DNA from: Crossiella sp. CA-258035
GTDB lineage: Bacteria > Actinomycetota > Actinomycetes > Mycobacteriales > Pseudonocardiaceae
DNA: 64,000 nt
Direction of reading: 5' to 3'
Assembly: GCF_030064675.1 (NCBI RefSeq)
Contig: NZ_CP116413.1
Location: 5,612,001-5,676,000, forward strand
The notes beneath the pieces were generated by a model. That model had not been told where the DNA came from, did no database searches, and saw nothing but the letters and a program-made list of their open reading frames with translations. This document shows positions 32,525 through 42,004 of this stretch, in pieces (position 1 is the first letter of the stretch; each line of letters starts with the position of its first letter). A program made the translations under genes and the position numbers.

Positions 32525-34089
32525 GCGCGCGACTGTCCCGGCGGCGCTTCCTCGGCCTGGCCGGCGGCGCGGGTGTTCTGCTCGCGGCCGGGATGATCAC
32601 CCCTCGGCTGCTCCGCGCGGACTCACCGGGCACCGGCGAACTGTTGCGCAGCAAGGTCCCGCTGCCCGAACCGTTCCGGGTGCCACTGCCCGTCCCGCCG
32701 GTCCTCCGTCCACATCGGACAGACGGGGCCGACCACTACACGATCACCCAGCGCGCCGCCACCGCGGAGATCCTGCCCGGCATCCGGACGCCGATCTGGG
32801 GCTACAACGGCATTTTCCCCGGCCCGACCATCGAGTCGCGGCGGGACCGCACCGTGGTGGTGCGCCACCGCAACGAGCTCCCGGTGCCGACCGTGGTGCA
32901 CCTGCACGGCGGCCACACCCCGGCCGAGCACGACGGCTACCCCACCGACCTGCTCATGCCGGTGTCCGGCTGGAACGGCGGGCACGGCGGCCACGACATG
33001 TACGACGCCAAGGCAAACATCACCTACGGCTCCCGCGACTACGTCTTCCCACTGCGCCAACGAGCCGCGACCCTGTGGTACCACGACCACCGGATGGACT
33101 TCACCGGTCCCGCGGTGTACCGGGGACTGGCCGGTTTCCACCTGGTCCGCGACGAGGAGGAGAACGCCCTCGGCCTGCCGTCGGGCGAGCGCGAGCTGCC
33201 GCTGATGATCGGCGATCGCGCCTTCGACGAGCACGGCGCCTTCGCCTACCCCGCGCTGGATCCGTTGCTGCGCAGCATTCCCGGCGTGGAACCCGGGTAC
33301 GTTGAGGGCGTCTTCGGTGACGTCATCCTGGTCAACGGCGCGCCGTGGCCGGTGCACGAGGTGGCCGCGGCCCGCTACCGGCTGCGCCTGCTCAACGGCT
33401 CCAACGCCCGCCGCTACGACCTGGCCCTCGACCCGCCACCGCCCGGCGGCGGCGGGTTCGTCCAGATCGGCAGCGACCAGGGCCTGCTCGGCGCGCCCCG
33501 CGTGCACGACCACATTCCCCTTGCCCCAGCGGAACGTTACGACGTCATCGTCGACTTCGGCCGGTACCCAACCGGCACCGAGGTGACGGTGCTGAACCGC
33601 CTCGGCACCGGCTCCACCGCGCAGGTGATGCGGTTCGTGGTCACCAGGAAGGCGCGGGACGACAGCCGGATCCCGGCCAAGCTGAGCGATCTCGCCCCGC
33701 TCAGCCGGGAACAGGCCACTGTCACAAGGGATTTCGCCTTCACCGCGGGCCAGGTGCACGGCCGCACCGGCTGGGTGATCGGCGGCGAGCCGTTCGCCCC
33801 CGACCGGATGGACGCCCGGCCCCGCTTGGGAGACACCGAGATCTGGCGGTTCGTCGCCGACGTGCACCACCCCGTGCACCTGCACCTGGTGGGCTTCCAC
33901 ATCCTCTCCCGCGGCAGCGGCCCGCCAAACCCGTTCGACGGCGGGCTCAAGGACACCGTGGACCTGAGTCCCGGCGAGGCGGTGGAGGTGATCGCCCGGT
34001 TCGAGGACTACCGCGGCCGGTTCGTCTTCCACTGCCACAACGCCGAGCACGAGGACATGGCGATGATGGCCAACTTCGAGGTGGTCTGA
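32521..34089 (+). CDS. Tat-exported multicopper oxidase (CotA/bilirubin-oxidase type)
   Basis: 522 residues. A twin-arginine signal (LSRRRFLGLAGGAG) about residues 4-17 is followed by three cupredoxin domains with complete copper motifs: HLHGGH, WYHDHRMD, HPVHLHLVGFH and the type 1 motif HCHNAEHEDMAMM. The layout and length fit laccase-like enzymes that oxidise phenols, bilirubin, Mn or metals, or couple phenoxazinones. The copper site is complete, so the enzyme should be active. It is coupled to the small membrane protein and controlled by the divergent LysR gene, most likely. Confidence 0.93.
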   Translation: MSARLSRRRFLGLAGGAGVLLAAGMITPRLLRADSPGTGELLRSKVPLPEPFRVPLPVPPVLRPHRTDGADHYTITQRAATAEILPGIRTPIWGYNGIFPGPTIESRRDRTVVVRHRNELPVPTVVHLHGGHTPAEHDGYPTDLLMPVSGWNGGHGGHDMYDAKANITYGSRDYVFPLRQRAATLWYHDHRMDFTGPAVYRGLAGFHLVRDEEENALGLPSGERELPLMIGDRAFDEHGAFAYPALDPLLRSIPGVEPGYVEGVFGDVILVNGAPWPVHEVAAARYRLRLLNGSNARRYDLALDPPPPGGGGFVQIGSDQGLLGAPRVHDHIPLAPAERYDVIVDFGRYPTGTEVTVLNRLGTGSTAQVMRFVVTRKARDDSRIPAKLSDLAPLSREQATVTRDFAFTAGQVHGRTGWVIGGEPFAPDRMDARPRLGDTEIWRFVADVHHPVHLHLVGFHILSRGSGPPNPFDGGLKDTVDLSPGEAVEVIARFEDYRGRFVFHCHNAEHEDMAMMANFEVV

Positions 34090-34101
34090 CCGGGCGCGCT
34101 C

Positions 34102-34842
34102 TCAGGCGTTCGCGCCCGCGTCCACGGTGATCGCGGAGCCGGTGATGTTGCGGCCCGCCGGACCGACCAGGTGCGCGACCGAGGCGGCCACGTCCTCGGG
34201 GCTGCCGTAGCGGCCCAGCGCGGTGAAGCCGCGTTCCTCCTCCGCCTGCGGGCTGTCGGCCGGGTTCATGTCGGTGTCGGTGGAACCGGGGTGCACCAGG
34301 TTGACCGTGATCTCCCGCCCGCCGAGGTCACGGGCCAGGCCCTTGGTGAAGCCGATCAGCGCGGACTTGCTCATCGCGTACAGCGCCACCCCCGGGTAGG
34401 GCACCCGCTCGGCCAGCGAGCTGCCGATGCTGACGATCCGGCCGCCCGGCGCCATGTGCCGGGCCGCCGCCTGGCTGGCCAGGTAGACCGCCCGGGTGTG
34501 GATGGCCAGCGTGCGGTCGACCTCGGCCAGGCCCACCTCGTCGATGGTGCCGTAGCGGAAGATCCCGGCGTTGTTGACCAGGATGTCGATCCGGCCGAGC
34601 TCGGCCACGGTCTGCTCCACCGCGCCGACCACGGCCGCGGCGTCCGCGCTGTCCGCGGCGATGGCCAGGCCGCGGCGACCGGCGGCCTGCACCTCATCGA
34701 CCACGCCCCGCGCGCGGTCCGCGGCGCTGGCGTAGGTCAGCGCCACGTCGGCCCCGTCGACCGCCAGCCGCCTGACGATGGCCGCGCCGATGCCGCGGCT
34801 GCCTCCGGTGACCAGAGCCACCTTACCTGCGAGTTCCGGCAT
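34102..34842 (-). CDS. Short-chain dehydrogenase/reductase
   Basis: 246 residues of the classical SDR family: [10 protein letters not shown] cofactor loop, NNAG, catalytic Ser of [13 protein letters not shown] with Tyr and Lys, and the C-terminal DAGANA. The cofactor loop (TYASAADRA) suggests NADP(H) preference, not certain. It is divergent from a TetR gene with two copies of a 16 bp repeat between them, and is the likely target of that repressor. Confidence 0.9.
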   Translation of the reverse strand: MPELAGKVALVTGGSRGIGAAIVRRLAVDGADVALTYASAADRARGVVDEVQAAGRRGLAIAADSADAAAVVGAVEQTVAELGRIDILVNNAGIFRYGTIDEVGLAEVDRTLAIHTRAVYLASQAAARHMAPGGRIVSIGSSLAERVPYPGVALYAMSKSALIGFTKGLARDLGGREITVNLVHPGSTDTDMNPADSPQAEEERGFTALGRYGSPEDVAASVAHLVGPAGRNITGSAITVDAGANA

Positions 34843-34855
34843 GTCCCCTCATTTC

Positions 34856-34927
34856 TGGGTCGATCACTACACAATTGGTATCGTGCAGCCGAGCGGCCTG
34901 TCAACGATTTTTGGGTCGATCGCTACA
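34856..34927. promoter_or_regulatory. TetR operator pair (direct 16 bp repeats)
   Basis: TGGGTCGATCACTACA at 34856-34871 and TGGGTCGATCGCTACA at 34912-34927, one mismatch, 56 bp apart. The first lies 14 bp before the SDR start, the second before the TetR ribosome site (AAGGGG). Each contains a GATC centre. One site per promoter fits a repressor that controls both genes. Confidence 0.78.
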
Positions 34928-34941
34928 GAAAGGGGTTCGGC

Positions 34942-35553
34942 ATGGCCACCCGGGGCCGTCCACGAGCGTTCGACCGCACCGCGGCCCTGCGCCGCGCGAT
35001 GGAGGTGTTCTGGGAGCACGGCTACGAGGGAACCTCGCTGAACGACCTCAGCGCGGCCATGGGCATCAACGCCTCCAGCCTGTACGCCACCTTCGGCACC
35101 AAGGAGGAGCTGTTCCGGGAGGCGGTCGCGCACTACGACGAGACCGAGGGCGAGGCCGCGGCCCGCGCGCTGCGCGAGGAACCCACCGCCCGCGCGGCCT
35201 TCGAGCAGGTGCTGCGGGTCAACGTGCGCGCCTACACCGACCCGGCGAAACCGGCGGGCTGCATGATCGTGCTGGCCGCCACCACGTACACGCCCAAGAA
35301 CCAGAGCGTGCGCGACTTCCTGGCCGGACTGCGCCGGGAGACCCAGGAAACCTTGCGGCAGCGCCTGATCCGCGGCATCGCCGACGGCGACGTGCGTGCC
35401 GATGCCGATGTCGACGCGCTGGCCGCCTTCTACAACACCCTGTGGCAGGGCCTGTCCATCCAGGCCCGCAGCGGCGCCACCCGGGCAGAGCTGTCCGCGG
35501 TCGTGGACGCCGCGATGGCCACCTGGGACCTGCTGGCCGCGGCTACCGGCTGA
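34942..35553 (+). CDS. TetR-family regulator
   Basis: 203 residues: a basic start ([12 protein letters not shown]), helix-turn-helix [26 protein letters not shown] and a TetR_C-type ligand domain with a Cys in [18 protein letters not shown] 34942 is preceded by AAGGGG 6 nt upstream. It probably represses itself and the divergent SDR gene through the twin 16 bp repeats. The final bases overlap the NmrA-like gene on the other strand. Confidence 0.9.
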   Translation: MATRGRPRAFDRTAALRRAMEVFWEHGYEGTSLNDLSAAMGINASSLYATFGTKEELFREAVAHYDETEGEAAARALREEPTARAAFEQVLRVNVRAYTDPAKPAGCMIVLAATTYTPKNQSVRDFLAGLRRETQETLRQRLIRGIADGDVRADADVDALAAFYNTLWQGLSIQARSGATRAELSAVVDAAMATWDLLAAATG

Positions 35554-36404
35554 ACTCGGCCGCGTGCTCGGCGGCCCCACTCCCGGAAGCTCCGCCCCGG
35601 CCGCCCGAGCAGCCGCTCCAACACGCCGGTGGGCGGCATGGGGTTGTCCACCATGGCCTCGTATCCGTCCAGAACAGTGTCCACAATGGACTCATCCAGC
35701 CAGGACAGCGCCGCGGCCCTTGCCTCACCCGGCGGGATCTCCTGCCAGCGCAACGGCCGCCCGAGTACTTCGCCGATGATCCGCACCTGCTCGACCTGGG
35801 TGTGCACGGTAGGCCCGCTCAGCAGGTACCTGGCGCCCTGGTGGCCGTCCTCGGTGAGCGCGCGCACCGCGACCTCGGCCAGGTCCGCCTCGTGCACCAG
35901 GGTGAACCCGGCCCCGCCGTGGCTGCCGCGCACCACGTCCCCGGCCCTGATCTGCCCGATCCACTGCCGGGTGTTGGTGGCGAAGGCGAACGGGCGCAGG
36001 AACGTCCACTCCAGACCGGAGTCCTCGACCAGGCGCTCGATGCGCGCGTGGTGCTCGGCGATCGGGTCCGGCTGGGCGTCCGCGGCGTCGTCCACGGCGG
36101 CCGAGGACAGCAGCACGATCCGCCGGGCCCGCGCCGCGATCGCCGCCACCACCTCGGCCGCCCGGTGCACACCGTCGAACGGCCAGACCAGGAACACCGA
36201 GTCCACCCCGTCCAGCGCCGCGGCCAGCGCGGCCGGATCGGACTGGCTGCCAGTAGCCACCGGCACGCCGTCCGGCAGGTTGGCGGTGGCCGGGTCGCGG
36301 GTCAGCGCCCGCGGGGTGATGCCGCGCGCCAGCAGCTGCCGCAGCAGCGCGCCGCCGACGTTGCCGGTCGCGCCGGTCACCAGGATGTTGTTGTCTCGCA
36401 CCAT
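35430..36404 (-). CDS. NmrA-like NAD(P)-binding oxidoreductase with probable 3' frameshift
   Basis: As read, 324 residues with a Rossmann site [18 protein letters not shown] and the NmrA/QOR2 pattern ([46 protein letters not shown]). The conserved end should be [12 protein letters not shown]; that sequence is present but out of frame after a run of four G's (C's on the plus strand, 35575-35578). One base fewer would end the protein at 35543, removing 113 bp and shrinking the overlap with the TetR gene from 124 to 11 bp. It is either a real frameshift or a sequencing slip. The protein may reduce quinones or act as redox sensor. Confidence 0.85.
   Translation of the reverse strand: MVRDNNILVTGATGNVGGALLRQLLARGITPRALTRDPATANLPDGVPVATGSQSDPAALAAALDGVDSVFLVWPFDGVHRAAEVVAAIAARARRIVLLSSAAVDDAADAQPDPIAEHHARIERLVEDSGLEWTFLRPFAFATNTRQWIGQIRAGDVVRGSHGGAGFTLVHEADLAEVAVRALTEDGHQGARYLLSGPTVHTQVEQVRIIGEVLGRPLRWQEIPPGEARAAALSWLDESIVDTVLDGYEAMVDNPMPPTGVLERLLGRPGRSFREWGRRARGRVQPVAAASRSQVAIAASTTADSSARVAPLRAWMDRPCHRVL
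35679..35691. repeat. Copy of recurrent palindrome GTCCA-CAA-TGGAC
   Basis: GTCCACAATGGAC inside the NmrA-like gene; part of the window-wide set. A near copy GTCCACCATGGCC lies at 35646-35658. Confidence 0.55.
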
Positions 36405-36467
36405 GTCCCGGACGCTAGGCGCTGACATCCGCGCTGGTAAGGACGCACTTCCGGGTAAGCTCCGGAG

Positions 36468-36824
36468 GTGACGGTTGGCTCGCAGGCAGATCAGGGCAAG
36501 GCTCCGGTGACACGTGACCGGCTTCACGTGGACTGCGCGGGCAGCGAGGTCTTCGGCCATGTCACCAGCCGCTGGGGCATCCTGGTGCTGGCCGCGCTGC
36601 TGGACGGCCCGCTCCGGTTCGCCGCGCTGCGCGACGAGGTCGAGGGCATCAGCGAGAAGATGCTCTCGCAGAACCTGCGCGACCTGGTCGGCGACGGCCT
36701 GATCACCCGCTCGGTCGAGCCCGACACCCCGCCCAAGGTCAGCTACGCGCTGACCACCCCCGGCCGCGAGCTCGCCGAACGCCTGTACGCGGTGCTGGAG
36801 TGGATCGGCCGCAACCTGGTCTAG
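36468..36824 (+). CDS. HxlR-family regulator
   Basis: 118 residues with the winged-helix HxlR pattern: VFGHVTSRWGILVLAALLDGPLRFAALRDEVEGISEKMLSQNLRDLVGDGLITR and the C-terminal dimer helix. GTG 36468. It is divergent from the NmrA-like gene, a common pairing in which HxlR senses quinones or electrophiles and represses a reductase. The 63 bp intergenic region holds GGTAAG twice, 18 bp apart (36436-36441 and 36454-36459), a candidate binding site. Confidence 0.9.
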   Translation: MTVGSQADQGKAPVTRDRLHVDCAGSEVFGHVTSRWGILVLAALLDGPLRFAALRDEVEGISEKMLSQNLRDLVGDGLITRSVEPDTPPKVSYALTTPGRELAERLYAVLEWIGRNLV

Positions 36825-39800
36825 CGCACCCCGTCCAGCTCTCCCGGCACCTCGCCCACACAGGCCACCGCCAGCCGGAGCTGCTCGTGCAGCACCCCGG
36901 CGGCTCCCGGCCCGAGGGCCGCGGTGATCGGCACGGCGGCGTGTTCGAGCAGGGCCATGGCGTGGTCCCAGTTGTCGGTGAGGGCTTGGTAGAGGTGGCC
37001 GAGCGCGAGCGCGGGGTGGGCGCCGAGCAGCACCGGGAACAGCCTGGTGAGCACCTCATCGCGTTCCACCCTGACCAGCGGGTCGCGCGGATCCAGCTGG
37101 AGGGCTTCGGCGTGCAACTCGGCCGGGTCGACCAGGTCGGCGAGGGCTGGGCAGCGGGCGAACTGGAGCAGGGCGACCACCCCGGTGGCTGGTGAGCTGG
37201 CGCGGGCGGCGGCCACGGCTTCGACCGCGAGCCCGCGCAGGTCATGGCTCTCGGCCAGGTAGGCGATCAAGCCCGCCGCCGCGGGCAGCCGCGGCGTGCC
37301 GAACAACTCCCGCAACCGGCCAAAGCCCGCGCGCTCTCCTAGCACCGCGTACAGCGGATCCTCGATACCAGCAAGACCTTGCCGCGCCCGCACGATGTCG
37401 ACCAGCAATGGATCACCACCCGAGGGCGGCTCGATCCCGGCCAGCAGCGCGTAGCTCAGTGCGCAGGCATAGGTCAGGTACCGCGCCCCGTTCTCCTCCA
37501 ACATCTCCAGCGCCTGCTCCGGCGCCTGCCGCAGCAACCGCACGGCCACCTCGAACCGAGCCCGATGATCAGCCCGCACATAGGCGAAGGCCTGCGCGTC
37601 CTGATCCGCCACCAGCCACTCACACGCCGCGACCTGGCCCAGCGCCTCCGCCGCCCGTCGCCCCAGCGTCTCCGCAGCGGCCGCCCGTCCGCCCAGCGTC
37701 GCCCCGGCCGCCGCCATTCCGTCCAGCGCCTCCGCCGCCCTGTCCGCCAGCCCCGCCAGCCCGATCGCCCGCTCCCCGGCATCAACCAGCGAGTCCACCA
37801 GCGCCTCGGCCCTGGACGGCTCGGTCTCGGCGATGGTCTCGGCCAGCACCCGCACCACCCGCCCCCAGGTGTGCGGGTTGCCCACCGACCACGAACCGGG
37901 ACTCATCGCCCGGACCACCTCGGCCGGATCGCGGTAGAACCGCCGCTCCCGCAACCACATCCAGTCCCTGGTGTGGTTGAACTGGTAGGCCGCCACACTC
38001 GCCTTGGCCAGCGGGTCCGGCGGCGCACCGGCGACCGCGCGGTACGGTCCCGTCGGCCGGACATCAACCAGCGCCGGCGCCTGCCCGCTGTCCCGCTGGA
38101 CCTCCGCCAGCACCGCCTCGGCCTCCTCGCGACGGCCGGAGTCCAGCAGGTGCTGACCGATCACGGCCGCGGTCGTCCACCGATCACGGTCCACAATGGA
38201 CCATCGATGGTCGGTCATCTGCCGCATCGTGGCCAGCGCCGCGGGCAGGTCCAGCGGAGCCAGCGCGATGGCCAGGTTGCTCAGATCACCGTCATGCCGC
38301 ATCTGCCGCAACGAACCAGGCTCGCCAACCGGCGTGACCTCCCCCGGGTCGAGCAGCTCCCGGGCCGCCACCGGATCGAACCCGGCCACCACCACACTGG
38401 CCTTCCGCCGGGTCCACAGCGTGCCGTTCCAGCCGATCACCCGCTCCAGCAACGCCATCGCCCGCCCGGTCTCACCCCGGGTCGCCAGCAACCGCACCGC
38501 GCTCAGACACGAGTCATCGATGAACCCGCAGACCGTGAAGGTCTCCAGCCGTGCCAGCAACCGTTCCGCGACAACAGGATCCAGCCCAGGCACCGCTGCC
38601 GCCCCGGCCAGCCCGGCGGCCAGCTCCTGCTTCGCATCGTGCTCGCCCTCGGGCGCGGCGGCGGCTTCGGCGGTCAGTCGCGCCAGGTGCTCCCGCGCCC
38701 GCTCGGGCTGGGCGACAGCCAGCCGCGCCAGGCAGAGCAGCCGCTCCCCGGGCTGGGCACGCGCCAGTTCGGCGACGGCCTCGGCCAGCGCATCCCGCAC
38801 CCCAGCCTGAGCATCCGGTGCGCCGTCTGCGGCCAGTCGTGCCGCGAGGTCAAGCCAATCCCCCGCCCGGCACCCGCTGATCTCCCCGAGCAACGCACGG
38901 GCCGCCGCCGGCTCAGCCACCCTGGCCGCCGCCCGGTACAGCGCGTCCGGCGCCCAGATCCCCTTCCCGCGCTGCCCGCGCTGCGCATGCGCCCACAACC
39001 GCAGCGCCCGCGGCAGGTCATCCCCGGCGAACTCCAGCGCCGCCTCCTCCAACGGCAGCGCCTTGGCCGGAGTCCCCCTGGCGACCTGGTCCGCCGGAAT
39101 GGTCAGCGCGGTCTCCACCATCAGTTCCCGCTGGCCACCCGAGTGCCGGTGGATCTCCCGCGCGCTCTGGAACTGTTGCAGCGAGGGCGGCAACGCCCAC
39201 AGGTGTTCCAGCGCCTGGCCGACCTGCCCGAGCCGGGCCATCAGTCCGAGCACCCTGGGCGTCAGGCCCCGGCTGGTGCGGCGGAGCTGGCGGCGGACCA
39301 CGCCGAGGTAGAGCGTGCCCGGCAGGTTCGGGGGCATCCGTTCGGCGACCAGGTCGACGCAGCGGGCGAAGTGCCGGTCGCTGCCGAACGCGGCGGCGAT
39401 GGCCTGGCGCAACCCGGGACAGACCAGCCCGGCGGCCTGTTCCGCAAAGGTTCCGCCCGCGCGGGTGACATGTTCGGCGAGGTGCAGCAGCCCGTAGCGG
39501 TCCACCGCGGACCAGTCGAGCGCGGCCCAGCTCGGCGCGCCGCCCCGGTAGTGGGCCGCGATGCGGTGGTGCCACTCGGTTTCGTCGATCGCGCAGTCCG
39601 GGTGGTCGCGGTGGGCCGCTTCGCCGCGCAGGAACTCGCCGATCGAGGCGTGGTACAGGCTGATCCGGTCCGCGTGCTCCGCCAGCAGCCAGCGCAGCCG
39701 GGACAGCGCCGCCCGCACCGCCCTCGGCCAGACCCGGATGCCGCCGAGGGCGAGCAGTTCGGCCGTGCTGACCGGTTCGCGGGCGACGGCGAGCACGCCG

Positions 39801-40918
39801 AGGATCGGCTGCCCGAGCCCCAGCCACGGATCGGTCAGCCGGTCCTGCGGCCCGGTCGGTTCGCGGATCTCCAGCTGGCCGAGCCGCCGCAGGTCGGCGC
39901 GCGCGGTCTCCACGAAGAACCCGTACAACCCGTTGAGGCCGGGCGGGATGCCCTCGAAGCTCAGCAGCCGACTGGTCAGCGCCGGATCGCCCTCGGCCAG
40001 CGCACGGGTGTAGGTGGCGAGGTAGAGGAAGTTCCCGGCGGCCCGGGTGACCACGTTCCGGTGAAACTGGTCCAGCAACTCGCCCCTGGCCGCCACCGCG
40101 CTCGCGACCGGCTCGGCGCTGAGCACTTTTCCGGCGTAGGCAAGCAGATCCGCCGTCACCTGCCCGGACCCGGGGTCGATGGGCACCTCGGTCAGCGCAC
40201 GGGCCGAACGCAACGGGCCGAGCTCGGTGTGCGGGCGCGAGCTGAGCACCAGCCGCACGTTCGAGGGCAGTTCCGGTCCCCCGGCCAGCCAGTCCAGCAG
40301 GCTGCTCCCGGCGAGCTCGTCCAGCGCGTCGACCAGGATGACGATCCGCGCCGCCGGATCGAGCTCGCGCAGCGCCTCGGCCGGGTCGAGCAGGGCCAGG
40401 TGCGCGAGGTTGTCCGGCTCCAGCAACCGGGGCTCCAGGTTCGCCCGCCCGATCTCCACCCCGCTGACCGACCCGGCCACCCCGCCGAGCCGCTGCTCCA
40501 CCTCCAACACCGCGGTCCGGTGGAACGGCGAGGCGGTGAGGTCCTCGATCCGCACGCCCACCACCCGGCCACCGGCGGCCACGTTCGCCACCCGCTGCCG
40601 CACCACCACACCCAGCCGCTCCGGCTGGAACACCTCCGGCCGCTGCCGCGCCAGCTGGTGCCCCACGGCGAGCAGGAAGGACTGCACGTCGGTCCCGGCC
40701 AGCACGGTCCGGCTGTCCCGCCGGGCGAAGTACCGCAGCCAGTCCGGATGTCCGTCGGCCAGCGCCGCCAGCAGACTCGTCTTGCCCGCCCCCGGCTCCC
40801 CGGTCACCAGCACGTGCCCGCGGTCCAGCGCGGCCTCGACCTCGGCGCGCAGCCAGCCCCGGTCGACGAACCCCGCCCCGGTGTGCTGCTCGACCACCTC
40901 CGCGAAACTCAGGCTCAC
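36821..40918 (-). CDS. Large STAND (NACHT-like) NTPase
   Basis: 1365 residues. A P-loop ATPase starts almost at once: Walker A GEPGAGKTS at residues 40-48, Walker B IVILVDALDE at 192-201, then VRLVLSSRPH as sensor and AAGNFLYLATY in the helical part, typical of STAND proteins. A winged-helix-like segment follows (PVSTAELLALGGIRVWPRAVRAALSRL) and about 900 residues of helical repeat, including an Ala/Leu/Gly-rich stretch near nucleotides 37640-37760. No N-terminal effector is present. STAND proteins act in signalling, cell death and antiphage defence; which applies is unknown. It is likely monocistronic. Confidence 0.87.
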   Translation of the reverse strand: MSLSFAEVVEQHTGAGFVDRGWLRAEVEAALDRGHVLVTGEPGAGKTSLLAALADGHPDWLRYFARRDSRTVLAGTDVQSFLLAVGHQLARQRPEVFQPERLGVVVRQRVANVAAGGRVVGVRIEDLTASPFHRTAVLEVEQRLGGVAGSVSGVEIGRANLEPRLLEPDNLAHLALLDPAEALRELDPAARIVILVDALDELAGSSLLDWLAGGPELPSNVRLVLSSRPHTELGPLRSARALTEVPIDPGSGQVTADLLAYAGKVLSAEPVASAVAARGELLDQFHRNVVTRAAGNFLYLATYTRALAEGDPALTSRLLSFEGIPPGLNGLYGFFVETARADLRRLGQLEIREPTGPQDRLTDPWLGLGQPILGVLAVAREPVSTAELLALGGIRVWPRAVRAALSRLRWLLAEHADRISLYHASIGEFLRGEAAHRDHPDCAIDETEWHHRIAAHYRGGAPSWAALDWSAVDRYGLLHLAEHVTRAGGTFAEQAAGLVCPGLRQAIAAAFGSDRHFARCVDLVAERMPPNLPGTLYLGVVRRQLRRTSRGLTPRVLGLMARLGQVGQALEHLWALPPSLQQFQSAREIHRHSGGQRELMVETALTIPADQVARGTPAKALPLEEAALEFAGDDLPRALRLWAHAQRGQRGKGIWAPDALYRAAARVAEPAAARALLGEISGCRAGDWLDLAARLAADGAPDAQAGVRDALAEAVAELARAQPGERLLCLARLAVAQPERAREHLARLTAEAAAAPEGEHDAKQELAAGLAGAAAVPGLDPVVAERLLARLETFTVCGFIDDSCLSAVRLLATRGETGRAMALLERVIGWNGTLWTRRKASVVVAGFDPVAARELLDPGEVTPVGEPGSLRQMRHDGDLSNLAIALAPLDLPAALATMRQMTDHRWSIVDRDRWTTAAVIGQHLLDSGRREEAEAVLAEVQRDSGQAPALVDVRPTGPYRAVAGAPPDPLAKASVAAYQFNHTRDWMWLRERRFYRDPAEVVRAMSPGSWSVGNPHTWGRVVRVLAETIAETEPSRAEALVDSLVDAGERAIGLAGLADRAAEALDGMAAAGATLGGRAAAAETLGRRAAEALGQVAACEWLVADQDAQAFAYVRADHRARFEVAVRLLRQAPEQALEMLEENGARYLTYACALSYALLAGIEPPSGGDPLLVDIVRARQGLAGIEDPLYAVLGERAGFGRLRELFGTPRLPAAAGLIAYLAESHDLRGLAVEAVAAARASSPATGVVALLQFARCPALADLVDPAELHAEALQLDPRDPLVRVERDEVLTRLFPVLLGAHPALALGHLYQALTDNWDHAMALLEHAAVPITAALGPGAAGVLHEQLRLAVACVGEVPGELDGVR
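38189..38201. repeat. Copy of recurrent palindrome GTCCA-CAA-TGGAC
   Basis: GTCCACAATGGAC within the STAND NTPase gene; part of the window-wide set. Confidence 0.55.
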
Positions 40919-40960
40919 CAGTCGTCTCCCGCCCGGTTCTCGACTAGGACCACTGCGCTT

Positions 40961-41938
40961 TCAGGACCACTGCGCCTTGTCGACCAGGTTTACCAGTTCG
41001 GCCCCGGCCGCGAAGCGCTTCGCGTTTTCCAGCAACACCGCGAACCGCCGGCTGTCCGCGTGCGGTCCCACGCCGGCCACGTGCGGAGTGAGCAGCACAT
41101 CCGCCCGCCGCCACAGCGGATGGTCCGCGGGCAGCGGCTCCTGCTCGAACACGTCCAACGCCGCCGCAGCCAGGTGCCCGGCATCCAGCGCCGCCACCAG
41201 GTCGTCCAGCCGCACGGTGGCCCCGCGCCCGATGTTGACCAGGTACGCCGAGGGCCGGAACAGTGCGAACCGCCGGGCGTCGAGCATGCCCTCGGTGTCC
41301 GGCGTGTGCGGCACGGTCAGCACCACCAGGTCCGCCTCCGGCAGCGAGGAGTCCAGCTCCGCCACCGGTCGCAGCTCGGAGAACCCGGCAGGCAGGTCCA
41401 CCCGCCGCCGGTCCACCCCGGTCACCCTGGTCCCGAACGCGGCGAGCAGCCGCCCGATCTCGCTGCCCAGCGCCCCGACCCCGACCACCAGCGCACTGGC
41501 CTCCGCCAGCGGCAGCACCGCAGTCGGCGCCCAGTCCGGCGCCCAGCGCGCCGCGGTCTGGTCGCGCAGGTAGCGGGGCAGTCCGCGAGCCAGCGCGAGC
41601 ACCAGCGCCAGCGCGTGCGCCGCGACGTGGTCGGTGTAGGTGTCCCGCATGTTGGTCACCTGCACCGGGTGCGCGATCAGCTCCGGGTGGTAGAACCCCG
41701 CGGGCGGCCCGGCCTGCGGCGCCTGCAACCAGCTCAGCCGCCGCGCGTGCCGCAGCAGCTCCGGCGGCAGCGCGCCGTAGACCGCGTCCGCGGTCCGCAA
41801 CGCCGCCACGGTGTCCGCCGCCGTCTCCGGCCGCAGCACCCGGATCCCGGGCACCGCCTCGGCCAGCCGCGCGGGCCAGTCCAGGGTCTCCTCAGCCTGC
41901 GGCGGCACCAGCACCAGGGTGAAACTCATACCGGCCAT
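40961..41938 (-). CDS. D-isomer-specific 2-hydroxyacid dehydrogenase
   Basis: 325 residues. The substrate domain is followed by an NAD-binding core GVGALGSEIGRLL, and all three catalytic residues are visible: Arg in NIGRGATV, Glu in DVFEQEPL and His in LLTPHVAG. The family reduces 2-oxoacids or oxidises D-2-hydroxyacids, including glyoxylate/hydroxypyruvate, phosphonate and vancomycin-type D-lactate enzymes; specificity unknown. Starts ATG 41938 or 41929 differ by three residues. It lies 42 bp upstream of the STAND gene on the same strand, so cotranscription is possible. Confidence 0.9.
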   Translation of the reverse strand: MAGMSFTLVLVPPQAEETLDWPARLAEAVPGIRVLRPETAADTVAALRTADAVYGALPPELLRHARRLSWLQAPQAGPPAGFYHPELIAHPVQVTNMRDTYTDHVAAHALALVLALARGLPRYLRDQTAARWAPDWAPTAVLPLAEASALVVGVGALGSEIGRLLAAFGTRVTGVDRRRVDLPAGFSELRPVAELDSSLPEADLVVLTVPHTPDTEGMLDARRFALFRPSAYLVNIGRGATVRLDDLVAALDAGHLAAAALDVFEQEPLPADHPLWRRADVLLTPHVAGVGPHADSRRFAVLLENAKRFAAGAELVNLVDKAQWS

Positions 41939-42004
41939 CGTCGCTGATCCTGGGCTCCGCGCCCAGCACCATGAGTCGCGGTCCGGCCGGTTCGCCACCG
42001 GCGT

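Noticed and set aside
37379-41947. Very long plus-strand open frame (1522 codons) opposite the STAND NTPase and dehydrogenase genes
   Set aside because: Arg/Pro/His/Gln-rich composition with no motif; it is the antisense reading of GC-rich genes that carry all expected motifs on the minus strand.
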